Assembly (NCBI GenBank): GCA_032622095.1
Contig: CP136061.1
Location: forward strand, 86,028,324 to 86,092,323
Length of the DNA stretch: 64,000 nucleotides
From: Siphonodentalium dalli
Taxonomy: Eukaryota > Mollusca > Scaphopoda > Gadilida > Siphonodentaliidae
Direction: 5' to 3'
Below, piece after piece: positions 1 through 11,550 of the stretch. The position numbers and the translations under genes are program-made. Each line of letters begins with the position of its first letter. Within the stretch, counting starts at the first letter, position 1. The notes under the pieces are model-generated. The model searched no databases. It was not told the DNA's origin and saw only the letters and a list, made by a program, of their open reading frames with translations.

Positions 1-40
1 TTTACAAAAGTGGCTTTTTCGCTAAATGTATATAAATATA

Positions 41-193
41 AGGATTAACTGTCATGTGGAATGTTTTTTATGGAGATGTAACCGTGAGGTAAGTGGTCAT
101 AACTGGTATGTAAAACCCTTCGGGTACACAAGTTATGACCACTTACCTCACGGTTACATCTCCATAAAAACAGTCCACATGACAGTTAATCCT
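41..193. repeat. Near-perfect hairpin with about 64-bp arms
   Basis: The left arm (41-104) begins AGGATTAACTGTCATGTGGA and the right arm (130-193) is its near-exact reverse complement, with about 25 bp between them. A few mismatches and a small indel in the T-run are visible. This is probably a short foldback MITE or an inverted duplication. The small open frame across it is a by-product of the palindrome. Confidence 0.9.
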
Positions 194-680
194 TATTTCA
201 TCTTAATAAAATTATATAATGAAAAATATATTGCATTATTGATGCTCACAAAACCATAGCAAAATGAACTGTTATATTGAATGACAATTAACTGTAAACT
301 AAATTTTCAAGTTAGTGTTTAATATTAAAGTTTAGTTATGTTTTCTTAAACTTTTGAGATTGCAACTGGAAATGGGTTGAAACTTAAAAGAATCATTGCA
401 TTCTACTCTGAGCAGTTTCTGATTCTGACTTTTACTGATGAAGAGTGATTATTGAATCATCTAAGTATCAATATCTGAGGCAATGGATATCTTCTAATAA
501 TACCCCCACTCGCACAGTGAATAGTGAGTTTATCTTGTAAAAGTTATTGGGTCTCAATGAAATATTTCAGATTTCAGTGTTTTTATCATGAGGGTTTAAA
601 GAGGGAATGGTGATTGCATATAGCACTCTAGCATGCATTAATTTTGTGCAACAAGGGTATGTGTATTGATATTATTTTTT
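194..680. other. No recognisable feature
   Basis: AT-rich sequence with no coding pattern, no tandem repeat and no clear element end. Confidence 0.6.
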
Positions 681-1186
681 GTCCCCCGAAATTTTTTTAT
701 TTTCGGGGGACTGTAGGAACGGGCTCTGTCCGTCCGTTCGTCTGTCACACTTTTGAGTACCTTCATGGTGTAATCATCTCTTCCTACAGTTTCCATGCTA
801 GAGATTTGTAGCTTCAGAATATTGTTGCCCATATATTGAAGATGTGCAACATGTATATAGATGACGTAATAGTTATTTTTTGACAGAGTTATTAACCCTT
901 TTCGACTTAGAAAATTTCAACATTTTTTATAATTTTCTGTATGAGGGTACCTTCATGGTGTAATCAACTCCTCCTATAGTTTTGATCGTGGATATTTGAA
1001 ATTTCAGACTATACTGTTACCCACATATTGGAGATGTGTTGGGTTATATTTAGTTTTGACTGTGAGATAAACATGGGTGATAAGGGTGGTTGATTTATTT
1101 TGTCAACATATAAACCTTTTCGACTTAGAAATTTTAAATATGTTTTTTAATTTCTTTAACATCAACTTGCCATGTTTTCGGGGGAC
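681..1186. mobile_element. GTCCCCCGAA-ended repeat, copy 1
   Basis: The element opens with a hairpin, GTCCCCCGAAA...TTTCGGGGGAC (681-711), followed by a TCCG-rich stretch. It closes with TTTTCGGGGGAC (1175-1186). Inside, a roughly 95-bp segment starting GTACCTTCATGGTGTAATCA occurs twice (about 756 and 947) at about 60-70% identity. The same head is seen at 4219 and, inverted, at 33332-33356. No protein is encoded, so it looks like a non-autonomous interspersed repeat. Confidence 0.75.
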
Positions 1187-1493
1187 ACTGGTCAGCTGAC
1201 CTTTTATTTATTTATCGCCCTTTATCACCTCGATAGGATGATGAATATCACTATGTCGAATCATAAACCATGGAAACAAGCTTCTAAAAGATACTTAGGT
1301 CAAAGCAGTCCAAAATAAACCAAATGATTAATGTATTCAAATATAATACGGATTTTATCACACAATTAGCCCCTAAATCAAACGGCTGGACCATGGTAAC
1401 TGAAAATTTGTATACCTGTAGTAATTTGACCTGGGATCGTTATTAGATAGGTCCTGTTCACCTCAGATGTTTTAAAAGGGCACAAACACTTAT
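1187..1493. other. No recognisable feature
   Basis: AT-rich spacer between two repeat elements, with no coding signal seen. Confidence 0.5.
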
Positions 1494-2599
1494 TAGCTCA
1501 ACTTACTTTGTAAGTTTGAGCTATTGTCATGGCTTGGCATCCGTCGTCCGTGTGTGCGTGTGTCCGTCAACAAATTCCTTTGGCGCGGGCTACAGGTCGT
1601 ATCTTTGGTCTGATCTTTATGAAATTTGTCATGAATGTTGACATTGACATGTTGATGGGAACAAGTCATTTTGGGGTCATTCGGCCAAAAACATGGCCGC
1701 TGGTGGCCATCTTGGATTTCAAAATTAAATCCATTGGCGCGGGCTACAGGCCGAACTGTTTGTGTGATCATCATAAAATTTGTCGTGAATGTTGACATTT
1801 ACATGTAGATGGGAACGAGTAATTTTAGTATCATTCGGCCTAAAAACATGGCCGCTGGTGGCCATCTTGTATTTTACTCTTTGCATCACTAAATCCTTTG
1901 ACACATCCTACAGACCACATCTCTGATCCGATCATCACCAAACTTCATATGGATAATCGGGGCGACCTCTAGATGGGAACGAGTCATTTTGGGGTCATTT
2001 GGCCAAAATAACATGGCCGCCGTCAGCCATATTGGATTTTACTCTTTGCATCACTGAATACTTTGACACACCCTACATACCACATCCCTGATCTGATCAT
2101 CACCAAACTTCATATGGATCATCGGGGTGACCTCTTGACGGGAACAAGTCATTTTGGGGTCATTCAGCAAAAAAATATGGTCACCAATGGCCATTTTGAA
2201 TTTTACTCTTTGTATGACTAAATATTTCTACAAAATCCATTAGCATGGGTTATAGACCGATCTGTTTGTTTCATCTTCATGAAATTTGTCATGGATGTTG
2301 ACATTGACATGTAGATGGGAACGAGTCATTTTGGGGTCATTCGGCAAAAAAACACCGGTGGCCGTTTTAGAATTTCCTCTTTGCATCACTAAATCCTTTG
2401 GCACACATCCCTGATCCGATCATTATGAAACTTGTCATGAATGTTGATATTGACATGTAGAAGGGAACGAGTCATTTTGGGGGTATTGGTCTCTCTTCAC
2501 ATTTACATTTTGTCTTACTTAGACATTTCAATTAGCTCATTTCCTAATTCCTCCATTTACTGTCAACCATTAAATTATTTCCCTACCTAAGTTGAGCTA
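1494..2599. mobile_element. Modular repeat with TAGCTCAACTTA ends
   Basis: The left end reads TAGCTCAACTTA and the right end (2588-2599) is its reverse complement, TAAGTTGAGCTA, so short terminal inverted repeats are present. Between them, degenerate modules of about 160-190 bp recur about five times. Each carries 'CATTTTGGGGTCATTCGGC', 'ATGGCCGC.GGTGGCCAT' and 'CATCCCTGATC.GATCATCACC'. Open frames of 60-100 aa across it follow the module and are not conserved as protein. Confidence 0.75.
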
Positions 2600-3708
2600 T
2601 AGTGTCATTGACACGTTCATTTTATATATATTTAGGCTGAGGTGATCAAATGGTTGGACCCTCAGAGTTGAACATTTTATACATGGGTAAGTTGACCCTG
2701 GGAATCTTATTAGATAGGTCCCGTTGACCTCAGAAGTCTTAAAATGGCACTACTAATTAATTTAACTAAATAATTAACTATATACCCAATATGGTTGCAA
2801 TCTGGTAAGTAAAAATTGAAGCACGTGGGATATATTGACCCGTATAGTGTCTGGAGATATATGCCGTTGCCCTCAGATAACTTAAAAGGGGGGAATATTA
2901 GCAATAAAGATCGTATCTTATTAGCTTAGAAGATGTGTAGGAACATTGATACAGATGGGTCACCTGACCAGCTATGGAATTATAATGTGACAGACGCCTT
3001 TGATCTCATGCCTTAAATGGGTGCTTTTAAATTATATGATCAATAAAGAGCATTTATTATTAGCACAGATGCTATGTGGGACAACTGTCAAGTTCCTGTC
3101 AACAAAATAACGATCGAAATCCCCATTGTCATGGGATAGGTGCTGTTAAACTCAAATGACTTGACTCGTTTCGGACGTGATTCTTTTGGGAAAACATTAT
3201 GCACAGACGAGATTTTTTGCAGAAATGCTTACTTTTATCTCACTTTATAGCAATTGAAGCGTTTATTTAATGTTGGGGCAGACCATTTGTCATGTCAGAA
3301 TTCTCCACGTGACAACTCATACTACATGATGGGTGATCATCCATAGTCTATAAATCTTCCAGAATTTTAGGGTAGATACCACCAAATTGCGACCGATTGA
3401 GTTTCGGAAAATTATACGTTTGGGAGCTGTAATTTCGCTATATGACGAGATGTTTGAGACATATTGAATAAATTGCTATTAATTTTAAAATTATAGGATA
3501 CAGAAATATACTTGAATTGCTCTCTCTTCTGGTTCCTTTCGCTAAAGGGGTCAAGAACCACCTGTCATGGACCGACCTCTCAAGTCGCCAGCGTGCAATT
3601 TGTGCTTATATTTAATGTCCTGGCATGTGAAAAGTTTATTACAGGAGTGTAGTCTGGCTCGCGTGTACTTTCAATTTGGTGGTTCACAACGGTGGCATTT
3701 GGTTTTAT
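2600..3708. other. No recognisable feature
   Basis: AT-rich sequence without coding pattern or clear repeats. A short open frame at 3567-3752 has no recognisable domain and is left unannotated. Confidence 0.5.
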
Positions 3709-3873
3709 TACCCAGAAATTCGAGGACATTTAGTTGCATGCACTCAATGTGAAGTAACTCTATATTAAAGTTCATACTATGGGTGCGTGTGTGTGATTAG
3801 TTAATATGGTGTTACTTCGCATTGTGTGCATGCGTCAAATTGCGCCGAATTTCTGGGCAATCATGCAAGCCTA
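3709..3873. repeat. Imperfect inverted repeat
   Basis: TTACCCAGAAATTCG and GCATGCACTCAATGTGAAGTAAC in the left half are mirrored by GTTACTTCGCATTGTGTGCATGC and CGAATTTCTGGGCAA in the right half. Arms are about 50 bp with about 60 bp between them. This is a foldback-type repeat of unknown family. Confidence 0.7.
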
Positions 3874-3986
3874 AGCAAGTATAGAATGTGCAGCAATAAG
3901 AGTGAGTGCCAACATAAAACTTGTCTATACGCGTATGTGGCGCCCCTATTTTGGAATAAAATGACGTCACAAATCACGGCAAGCGA

Positions 3987-3999
3987 CCCCCCCCCCCCC
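3987..3999. repeat. Poly(C) run, 13 bases
   Basis: Uninterrupted cytosine run, one of several long C/G homopolymers in the window (see findings). Confidence 0.95.
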
Positions 4000-4218
4000 A
4001 CATGATGCCAAAAATAGGTTACATCGTTCTGGACCCATCACTGAGCGATCGGCCTATATTTACAACATGTTAATCTGCTCAAAACATTTAATTATAAAAG
4101 AATCATTCACTAAATCCCGTCCTAAATGAGTTCAAGGTGCACTAATACTTAGCAATAAAGAGATATAGATCATGTAACTTTATCATGCAATAGCTGCTGT
4201 TGACCCCACATCACTAAT

Positions 4219-5307
4219 TGTCCCCCGAAAAAATTATTTTCGGGGGACTATAGAAACGGGCTCCGTCCGTTCGTTCGTCCGTCCGTCACATTTTTGGGGT
4301 CATTCGGCCAAAAAACATGACCGCTGCATGGTGGCCATCTTGGATTTCAAATTTGAATCCATTGGCGCGGGCTACAGGCCGTACTAAAATTTGTCATGAA
4401 TGTTGACATTTACATGTAGATGGGAACGAGTCATTTTAGGATCAATCAGCCAAAAACATGGCCGCTGGTGGCCATCTTGGATTTTACTCTTTGCAGCACT
4501 AAATACTTTGACAGACCATACATACCACATCCCTGATCTGATCATCACCAAACGGACGGATCATCGGGGTGACCTCTTGATGGGAACGAGTAATTTGGGG
4601 GTCATTCGCCAAAAAAAATATGGCCACCAATGGCCATTTTGTATTTTGTAAATATATATCATTAAAGGTACTCAAATCTATTTTACTCTTTGCATCAGTA
4701 AATCCATTGACACATCATACAGACCACATCTCTGATCAGATCATCACCAAACTTCATATGTATCATCGGGGTGACCTCTAGATGGGAGCGTGTCATTTGG
4801 CAAAAATAAAACATGGTCGCCATCAGCCATCTTGGATTTTACTATTTGCATATAACTAAATACTTTCACAGCCCTGATCCGGTCATCACCAAACTTTATA
4901 TTCATGATTGGGATGGCCCCTAGTTGGGCACGAATAATTTTGGGGTCATTCGGCCAAAAAACATGACCGCTGCATGGTGGCCATCTTGGATTTCAAATTT
5001 TAATCCATTGGCGCGGGCTACAGGCCGTACTGATCATCATAAAATTTGTCATGAATGTTGACATTTACATGTAGATGGGAACGAGTCATTTTAGGATCAA
5101 TCGGCCAAAAACATGGCCGCTGGTGGCCATCTTGGATTTTACTCTTTGCAGCACTAAATACTTTGACACACCCAACATACCACAACCCTGATATGATCAT
5201 CAACAAACGGACGGATCATCGGATGGACCTCTTGATGGGAACGAGTCATTTTGGGGTCATTCGGCAAAAAAAAATATGGCCATTTTGGATTTTGTAAATA
5301 TATATCA
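4219..5307. mobile_element. GTCCCCCGAA-headed modular repeat with internal duplication
   Basis: The head hairpin (4219-4248) and TCCG tract match the element at 681. The body then carries the same 'GGGGTCATTCGGCCAAAAA' modules as 1494-2599. A block of about 365 bp occurs twice (about 4295-4660 and 4935-5300) about 645 bp apart and almost identical, including 'ACATGACCGCTGCATGG'. The linkage of this head to the module body shows that the two repeat types at 681 and 1494 belong to one modular family. Confidence 0.7.
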
Positions 5308-5790
5308 TTAAAGGTACGCAATCCGATTAAGCACCCATAAATTACTATTTCTTTGGCTTCAGGGGTAAAAAATATTTGATTCGAGTCGAGGAACCCATCC
5401 ATCAAAGCTCAGAGTTATTATATATTGATTTTTGAAGTTTGTAATTTTCTCGAGATGTGCACTAATAATTGCCCCTAAGTTTGTAATTTTCTCGAGATGT
5501 GTATTAATAATTTCCACAGAAACACTTATTCAAACAGGCGAAGATGGATAACTCTAAAATCAAGTGTATTAGTAACGCAATTTTGACTGAGATCATCCTT
5601 TTGACAGCGTGTTTCTGGGCCAGAAACAATAGAAATATCAAAACTTCAAACATTTATATCTGATCACTCTGAGCGTTGATTGGTAGGTTCCTCGACCTGG
5701 TGCATATTTCTGTGTTTGTTATTACCGCAATATATTTACAAATCTAAGTGCATTCTGAATAATCGACGCAATTCCAAGTAAAGGTTTATC
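5308..5790. mobile_element. TTAA-ended foldback MITE, diverged copy
   Basis: It starts TTAAAGGTACGCAATCCGATTAAG and contains 'GAGTCGAGGAACCC' and 'CTCAGAGTTATTA', then their reverse complements near 5666 ('CTCTGAGCGTTGATTGGTAGG'). This is the same family as the head-to-head pair at 37093-38038. The right end is eroded. A partial start of the same family is seen at 4663. Confidence 0.6.
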
Positions 5791-6202
5791 CTATGATACA
5801 CATCCCCGGGTACACCCAGGTTACGAACTGCCATAAAATAAGTGCAAAGATTGAATACGTCTGTGTCACACGCTATGGAACTTCGAAACCGGCACTCGCC
5901 TCTGATTGACTGATTGACTGATTGTTTATTGCAAAGTCGTCAATTAAGGCGAAACATGCTATAACATATATACAATATTTACAATAGGTCACAAAAAACA
6001 ATTGTTACACAATCATACATATATTAATATATAATATGATAAATGTATAGATATATCGTAATATGTATTATAATATCTTATATATATTATATTATAATTT
6101 AATCCTTTATAATATCATTATCATAATATTTTGCCTGAAATAATTATTCACGGATATAAATAATGCACCTAATCACACGTTTTTCAATTTGGAATAATCG
6201 GC

Positions 6203-7654
6203 TCAGTCATATTTTAATTTTCTTGATGCCAATTTGATAAAAATACTAACTTTTTTCAGTAATAGTTGATTTTCCAAAGATAATAGTCTTTCGAATTTTT
6301 CTTTCGTAGGATTCTCCCAGTAATATTTCGGGATATAGTCTGCTCGAATTATCTGTAGTTCTTTGCAAATAATAATAAAATGGTATTTATCACCCGTGCC
6401 ATCACCGCGAATATCACAGGTTTTGTCACCATTATCCACAGATTTAGATTTCCATCTTGTATATTCGACAGGCAGTTTTATATTTGCGTTTCTAAATTTT
6501 AGCAAAATGTTTGCTAAGTGAGCCGGTAAGGAACTCAGATAGCGACCCATGCCCGGCCTCGTTTTAATACTCATATAAAAACGTGCTCTAGATGAGTTTG
6601 CATTCTGCATTTCAGTAAATAGTTCTGTTGTGTGTCGCTCAATAAGCTCTGATTTTATATTTCTAATTTCAGTCTTTGTTAAACCTGACTGATTTGTCCA
6701 TAATCTTTCTATGTTAAGTTCTTTCAGTGTTTTAGAAATAAAAAATAGCCATGGGTTATTGAAGGAGCCATCAGAGTTGTGATCCAATTCTTTAACAAGA
6801 ATGTATATATTTTTTGCAAGTTCTGAGCCATCATGTGATAGTAGTTTGGACCAGTAAGATAGTGCTCTGCACTTCATCTCAATGGACAGAGGGTGTCTGC
6901 CAAATTCACCGTAAACCATATAATTTGGTGTACTTGTTTTCAGATATCCTATAATTTTGCAGTATTTAAGATGAAGCGATTCAATAATTTTAGTTCTTTC
7001 GTGACACCAAATTTCACTCCCATATAATAGGATGGGTACTATCATACAGTCAAATAGTTTTAACATAATATCGATTGGAAGCTTGAGAGATCTCACTTTG
7101 TTTAGTAATCCATACATTGCTCTTGTGCCAATTGTAACTATTTTTTTCAAATTTTGGCAAAATCTTCCATTGTAAAAAAAGGTTACTCCCAAATATACAA
7201 ATTCTTTAACTGTCTCGAGTTCTTGACCTCGATATCTCAACGTTGGAATTGGTTTGGGTAACTTATTACTAAATATTATGACTTTAGTTTTTTTTGTATT
7301 CACTTGTAACTTCCAAGCATCTGCATAATCTGCAAATGCTTGGAGAGAACGGTGCATATTTTCTTCTGTATCAGACATTAATACTGTGTCATCTGCATAA
7401 AGAATACAAAACAATTTTATGTAACATCCCACATTTTCAATATATAGTTCATCTAAATAACTCAAATTTTGTATTGCACAATCATTCATAAAATCTTGGA
7501 TGTCGTTAATGTACAAGGAAAATAAAAAAGGTGACATTATTTCCCCTTGAAAAAGTCCCACATTACTAACAAAAAAGTCTGAAATGTTGTGACTGTCTTT
7601 TACACATGTTTTTATCTTACCGTACATATTTCTACTGACATTAAGTATTTTTCA
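6203..7654 (-). pseudogene. LINE reverse transcriptase, catalytic half and C-terminal region
   Basis: This is the 3' two-thirds of the LINE ORF2. RT motif B appears as GLFQGEIMSPFLF (residues 24-36 from the Met at 7627) and the catalytic motif C as LYADD (Asp 79-80). The thumb and C-terminal region follows, with 'YLGVTF' and 'KTSTPNYMVYGE', both common in invertebrate LINE proteins. A decayed zinc-knuckle-like C...C...H...C pattern lies near the end. The frame continues upstream through an in-frame TGA at 7652-7654. Family function is target-primed reverse transcription, and this copy cannot make the whole protein. Confidence 0.9.
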
Positions 7655-8939
7655 GTTGATATTGCATTGGGCTAATTTCAGCCATATTGCATCCCTCCAT
7701 ATGGTATCAAAAGCTTTTCTAAAATCAATAAATGTGCAATATAATTTTTTCCCACTTTTTAGGTATAGGTTGATTACACTGTGTAAAACAAATATGTTAT
7801 CTACGGTTGAGTGGGATTTTATTAAATCCCGTCTGATTTTTTAAAATTAGTTCATGATCATCTGAAAAAGAAACCATTCTATTGTTTAGAATGGCTGTAA
7901 ATACTTTAGAAAGACAGCTTAAAAGTGTAATTCCCCGATATGAATCCGGCATAGTTCGGTCACCAGACTTTTTATATATAGGTTTTATCATCCCGACGGC
8001 CCATTCCCGGGGGTAGTTTCCAGATTCCAAGATTAAATTGAAAAGTAAGGAATAAATGGGCATCATTTTCGCAACAGAAGCCTTCAGATATTCATTTAAA
8101 AGCCCATCGTGACCAGCGGCTTTACTGTTTTTCAAATTGAAAATTACAGATTTAATTTCTTCTTCGGTTATAGCGTTATTTAGATAACTGTCATGGAGCG
8201 ACGACTCATTTAATTCATCTATATAATTACCTAGATTATCAGATTCGTCTGAGTCGTTTAAGCTTTTAAAATAATCAGAAAATATCTCCAGATCTAAGTT
8301 CGTGGTGTTATTTTGAAATTTATTATCATTGGATAATTTATTTAGTTTATCCCAGAATGCCTTGCTGGAACTATTTCTATAACTCTTCAGTTCAGAAATA
8401 TCTGCATCTCGCTGATGTTTTATTTTCGAATCCATAGTTTTTCTATAAAGAGTTCCAGCGTTTTTCATATGTTGTTTGTTTGATAATGATTTTTCTCTAT
8501 TATATAGTCGTTTTGCCTTGTGAAAAGCTTGTCTCTTTGACTTACATTCATCATCAAACCAAGTTTGATTTGGTGGTTTATGTATTGTTTTCCTGTGATT
8601 TGGATTGTAAGTTCCAAATGTGTTTTTTGCGGAATCCAATAAAATACACGTTACATCCTCGCATATTTCATCCACTATGTATTGATTACACGCAGAACCA
8701 GTTTCAGGTCGCCATTGTTCTAATTTTTCAATTACTTGATTAATTTTATTGTGATCAAGATTCACAGCGAAATCATTTCTCTTGTCAGGATCCCATTTTT
8801 TTATTTTACGATTTGTTTCGGGATCCACATTTGTAGTTATGAGAGGACCATGGGCTCCCACATCGTGACGAGCGTCAAATTTCAATTCTAAATGGAGTGC
8901 GTTGTGTATATCTGAATATAGGGGAGAAAAGTCGTTCAC
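7655..8939 (-). pseudogene. LINE ORF2 middle: endonuclease C terminus and start of reverse transcriptase
   Basis: The frame 8939-7797 begins in the endonuclease C terminus (SPLYSDIHNALHLEL, the degraded SDH-type end motif). It passes a Lys-rich linker and enters the RT with 'NSKAAGHDGLLNEYLK' and 'DSYRGITLLSCLSKVF'. A one-base shift near 7817 then sends the frame into a stop. In the corrected frame the sequence continues with 'CTFIDFRKAFDTIW' (about 7680-7740), which is RT motif A with its catalytic Asp. It then joins the catalytic half after the TGA at 7652. Confidence 0.88.
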
Positions 8940-8957
8940 CCGAAAATTCTCTATTGT

Positions 8958-9542
8958 TCACAATAGATTAATATTGCCCAAAGCGTTATCAATTACACTC
9001 TTATCGGATGACGTAAGTTTACCATGGCCATTATCTTCCCCAAATCGTCCGTTAACAATAAATATAGATGTCGATTCACAGAACTTAATCAATTTATACC
9101 CGTAGCTGTTACTTTTCCCCTTATCCTCGGAACAGCGTTTATTTATGGGAATACAATTCGTGGCGTCCGTAATGTGTTGTAAATCAGTGAAGTTAATTGA
9201 ATTGTTAAGTTCGCACATGTTGTTTGAGCGAGCGTTCATATCTCCGCAAATCAGAAGCAGCTCGTCATCGCGACGCAAACGGCGTATATCAGTTTCTAAC
9301 TCAATTGGCCAATCATCGTTACAATACCTTGTGTTTGTCGGTGGAATATACACCGTACCTATGAGTAAGCTTCGTGAGTTCAATTCGCAACCACGTCTTT
9401 CCACCTCAAGTGCCCCAACAAGACAGTCGTTGTCATACACTTCAGGCATAGTGAACATAACGTTAGGCCGGCCGTGTGGCACATTTTCATTCTTCGATGG
9501 TCGTATCAAATGGGAATCCCAAACGTCAGCCATAGCATCCAT
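8958..9542 (-). pseudogene. LINE apurinic-like endonuclease domain, partial
   Basis: The 194-residue frame carries YIPP (65-68), GDMNAR (100-105, the GDFN-type catalytic motif with Phe to Met) and 'SSDKSVIDNALGNI' near the end (the S-x-IDY/H-type motif). About 70 N-terminal residues typical of the domain, including the LQE/H motif, are absent. The stop at 8958 is a nonsense codon inside the domain, because the same frame continues into 'FRVNDFSPLYSD'. Confidence 0.88.
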
Positions 9543-9638
9543 ATCGTCCTACAACACAAACAAACGACACATTAGGACATCTTGTCAACAACAAAATTGA
9601 TGATCATTCAACATTTAATATTGCATGGCAATACAAAA

Positions 9639-9719
9639 AGAAATAAATGTAGTGTATATGATGCGGTTTACACTAATTGAGCCCACAATACCGCATACAC
9701 AAACTACATTCATTTCTTA
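9639..9719. repeat. Imperfect hairpin
   Basis: AAGAAATAAATGTAGT and ATATGATGCGGT on the left pair with ACCGCATACACAAACTACATTC and ATTTCTT on the right, with about 25 bp of loop. It lies just upstream (LINE sense) of the truncated LINE start. Confidence 0.75.
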
Positions 9720-10050
9720 TATTTATTTTGCTTTTTGATGATTGATTCCAATAATAAAGATGAGATAATTCTTATTTATTTTCACAAAATCTGCCAGGAA
9801 TTTTAAATTAGCACACGCAGCACATTATATCAGCCCAAAATAAGATTTTCAAACTCTTGGCGATGATAACGTGATCGATAAAAATAACTGGCTTCAGATG
9901 GAATTCGGCTGAACTTTTAAAGGCGGCGTTCGTTGCAGAAATATTCATATTAGTTCAAATTGCCATCAACAGAAGGAATATAAAAGCATATATAGCTGTG
10001 TTCACATACCAAACATAATCAGCGCATAAATATATTATATATTTTGGAAG
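9720..10050. other. No recognisable feature
   Basis: AT-rich spacer with no coding signal. Confidence 0.5.
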
Positions 10051-10640
10051 ATCTGTCTGTGTGTGTGTGTGTGTGATGGTGTGTGTGTGTGTGTTCGCGA
10101 TGAACTCGAAAACGGCCGAGCCGATTTCGATGAAACTTGGTATGTGGGGGTATTTTCGGCCGGTGGTGGCATGGGCATATTAATTTGTCCGTGCGACGTG
10201 ACGTGAAATTACCCGATTTCAAGGTCAACCGCCCGAATATCACGGGATTTCGATGAAACTAGGGTACCCTCGACCGGGGAGTGGCATAAACCAATTAATT
10301 TGCCCATGCGACGTGACCTTGACCTTGAAATCGGGTCAATTCAAGGTCAAATCGCGAATTTTGATGGGATTTCGACGAAATTTGATACGTAGGGCTACTT
10401 TTGTCCACTGAGTGTATTGGACGGGTCGAATCGTGACCCCCGACCCAACCTTGACCTTCAACATGATCAATTCAATGTCAAATCTGGTAAAACCGGATGG
10501 ATTTCGACGGGCACGTTTGTCGGGTACTTTTGTCCGGGCAGTGTTTTGGACTGGTCAAATCGTGACCTCACTTGACCTTGACCTTCAAAATCGACAATTC
10601 AAGGTCAAAGCCCGGACGAAGTCGGGTCACCTTCTAGTAG
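10051..10640. repeat. (TG)n microsatellite plus GACCTTGACCTT-type tandem modules
   Basis: An interrupted TG tract (about 10053-10094) leads into four degenerate modules of about 130-150 bp. These carry 'GATTTCGA.GAAA.TTG', 'TTTTGTCC..GAGTG' and 'GTGACCTTGACCTTGA' followed by 'TTCAAGGTCAA'. Similar GACCTTGACC tracts recur at about 16775, 21780, 22385 and 22975. Confidence 0.75.
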
Positions 10641-11312
10641 TATATATATAAAGTCAAGACGTACGATGGTGTACGTAAACAAGAGCCTGCTCGTATTACA
10701 GAAGTTGTGTAACACAGCGCAATTCTATTGGTTAATTACACACAAATTATATAAACGCTCTTTATTATTTCCATACCAGGAAAACAGTAACAAATTACGC
10801 TCTTTATGTTTATCACATCAAAACAAAAGCCAGGTAACGTAACGTTTTTTCCCGTCTGTTTACATAACACATGGCAAACAATTGACAATAACATACCGTT
10901 TATGCCATATTTATGATTGGTATAAGAACAAGGTATGTCTATATTTTACTATTCTGTCTGTTTAAGCACGCTGTTTGTGCCTTGGACTTTTTGAAAGGAG
11001 CGCTCTGATTGGTCGAAACTGCCTCGAAGTTTCAGCTTACAGTTCGGGCTATGAACGCGATGCGTGAATGGCTGAGAATGTGTCGCGAGACTTCAGGTAG
11101 CCACCCAGAGCGTGATAAACAAAAAGTCCATATGTATACAAGCGCTGTCTTACCAAGTCTCAATGTTCAGTCTGCAAACTCGAATGGTCAGATGCGAATC
11201 GACAGTTAATGAGCGAGCTCTGTTCCATCGTGATACTTGAATCTATATTTGCATTGCACTTAATGAATTTATCTTAGTAGAACACAATGGAAACATGGCA
11301 TTTCTCTTAACA
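10641..11312. other. Spacer with one short shared repeat
   Basis: No coding pattern. About 55 bp (10911-10966, 'ATGATTGGTATAAGAACAAG') recurs almost exactly at 21497-21550, so a dispersed repeat fragment is present. Confidence 0.6.
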
Positions 11313-11542
11313 TTAAAGGTGGATTATCTCTTTGTAAACATGTATTATATAGTTACCGGGGTGTAAAATATTAGATTTGAATCGAAGACTCCTGTCCGGA
11401 AATGCTTCTATCGATTAATATTAATTTTATTTCGAATATTTTCTGGTCTAAAAAGGTGTGTTTGTTCAGCTAACGAACAATAGTGGTTACTGTTAACAGA
11501 GACCAGAAATTATATTGTGCAATTTTGTCACAAATAAACGTT

Positions 11543-11550
11543 AATTATAC
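11543..11550. repeat. Target site duplication, left copy (AATTATAC)
   Basis: AATTATAC here and at 15640-15647 flanks the foldback element. In the two empty-site copies of the host element (near 27377-27384 and 50045-50052) it is present only once, which confirms an 8-bp duplication on insertion. Confidence 0.9.

Larger units (their letters stand above)
5905..9545 (-). mobile_element. APE-type non-LTR retrotransposon (LINE), inactivated
   Basis: Reading on the minus strand, ORF2 runs endonuclease (9542-about 8900), reverse transcriptase (about 8250-7300), then a long C-terminal region to the stop at 6203. It is followed by a 3' UTR and an 8-bp-type tail of repeated CAATCAGT near 5907-5930. 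Lesions visible by translation are a TGA just after the endonuclease segment (8958-8960), a one-base frameshift in the A/T run near 7817-7820, and a TGA at 7652-7654. The endonuclease N terminus, with its usual early catalytic Glu, is missing, so the copy is 5'-truncated. The clade is not determined. Confidence 0.9.
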
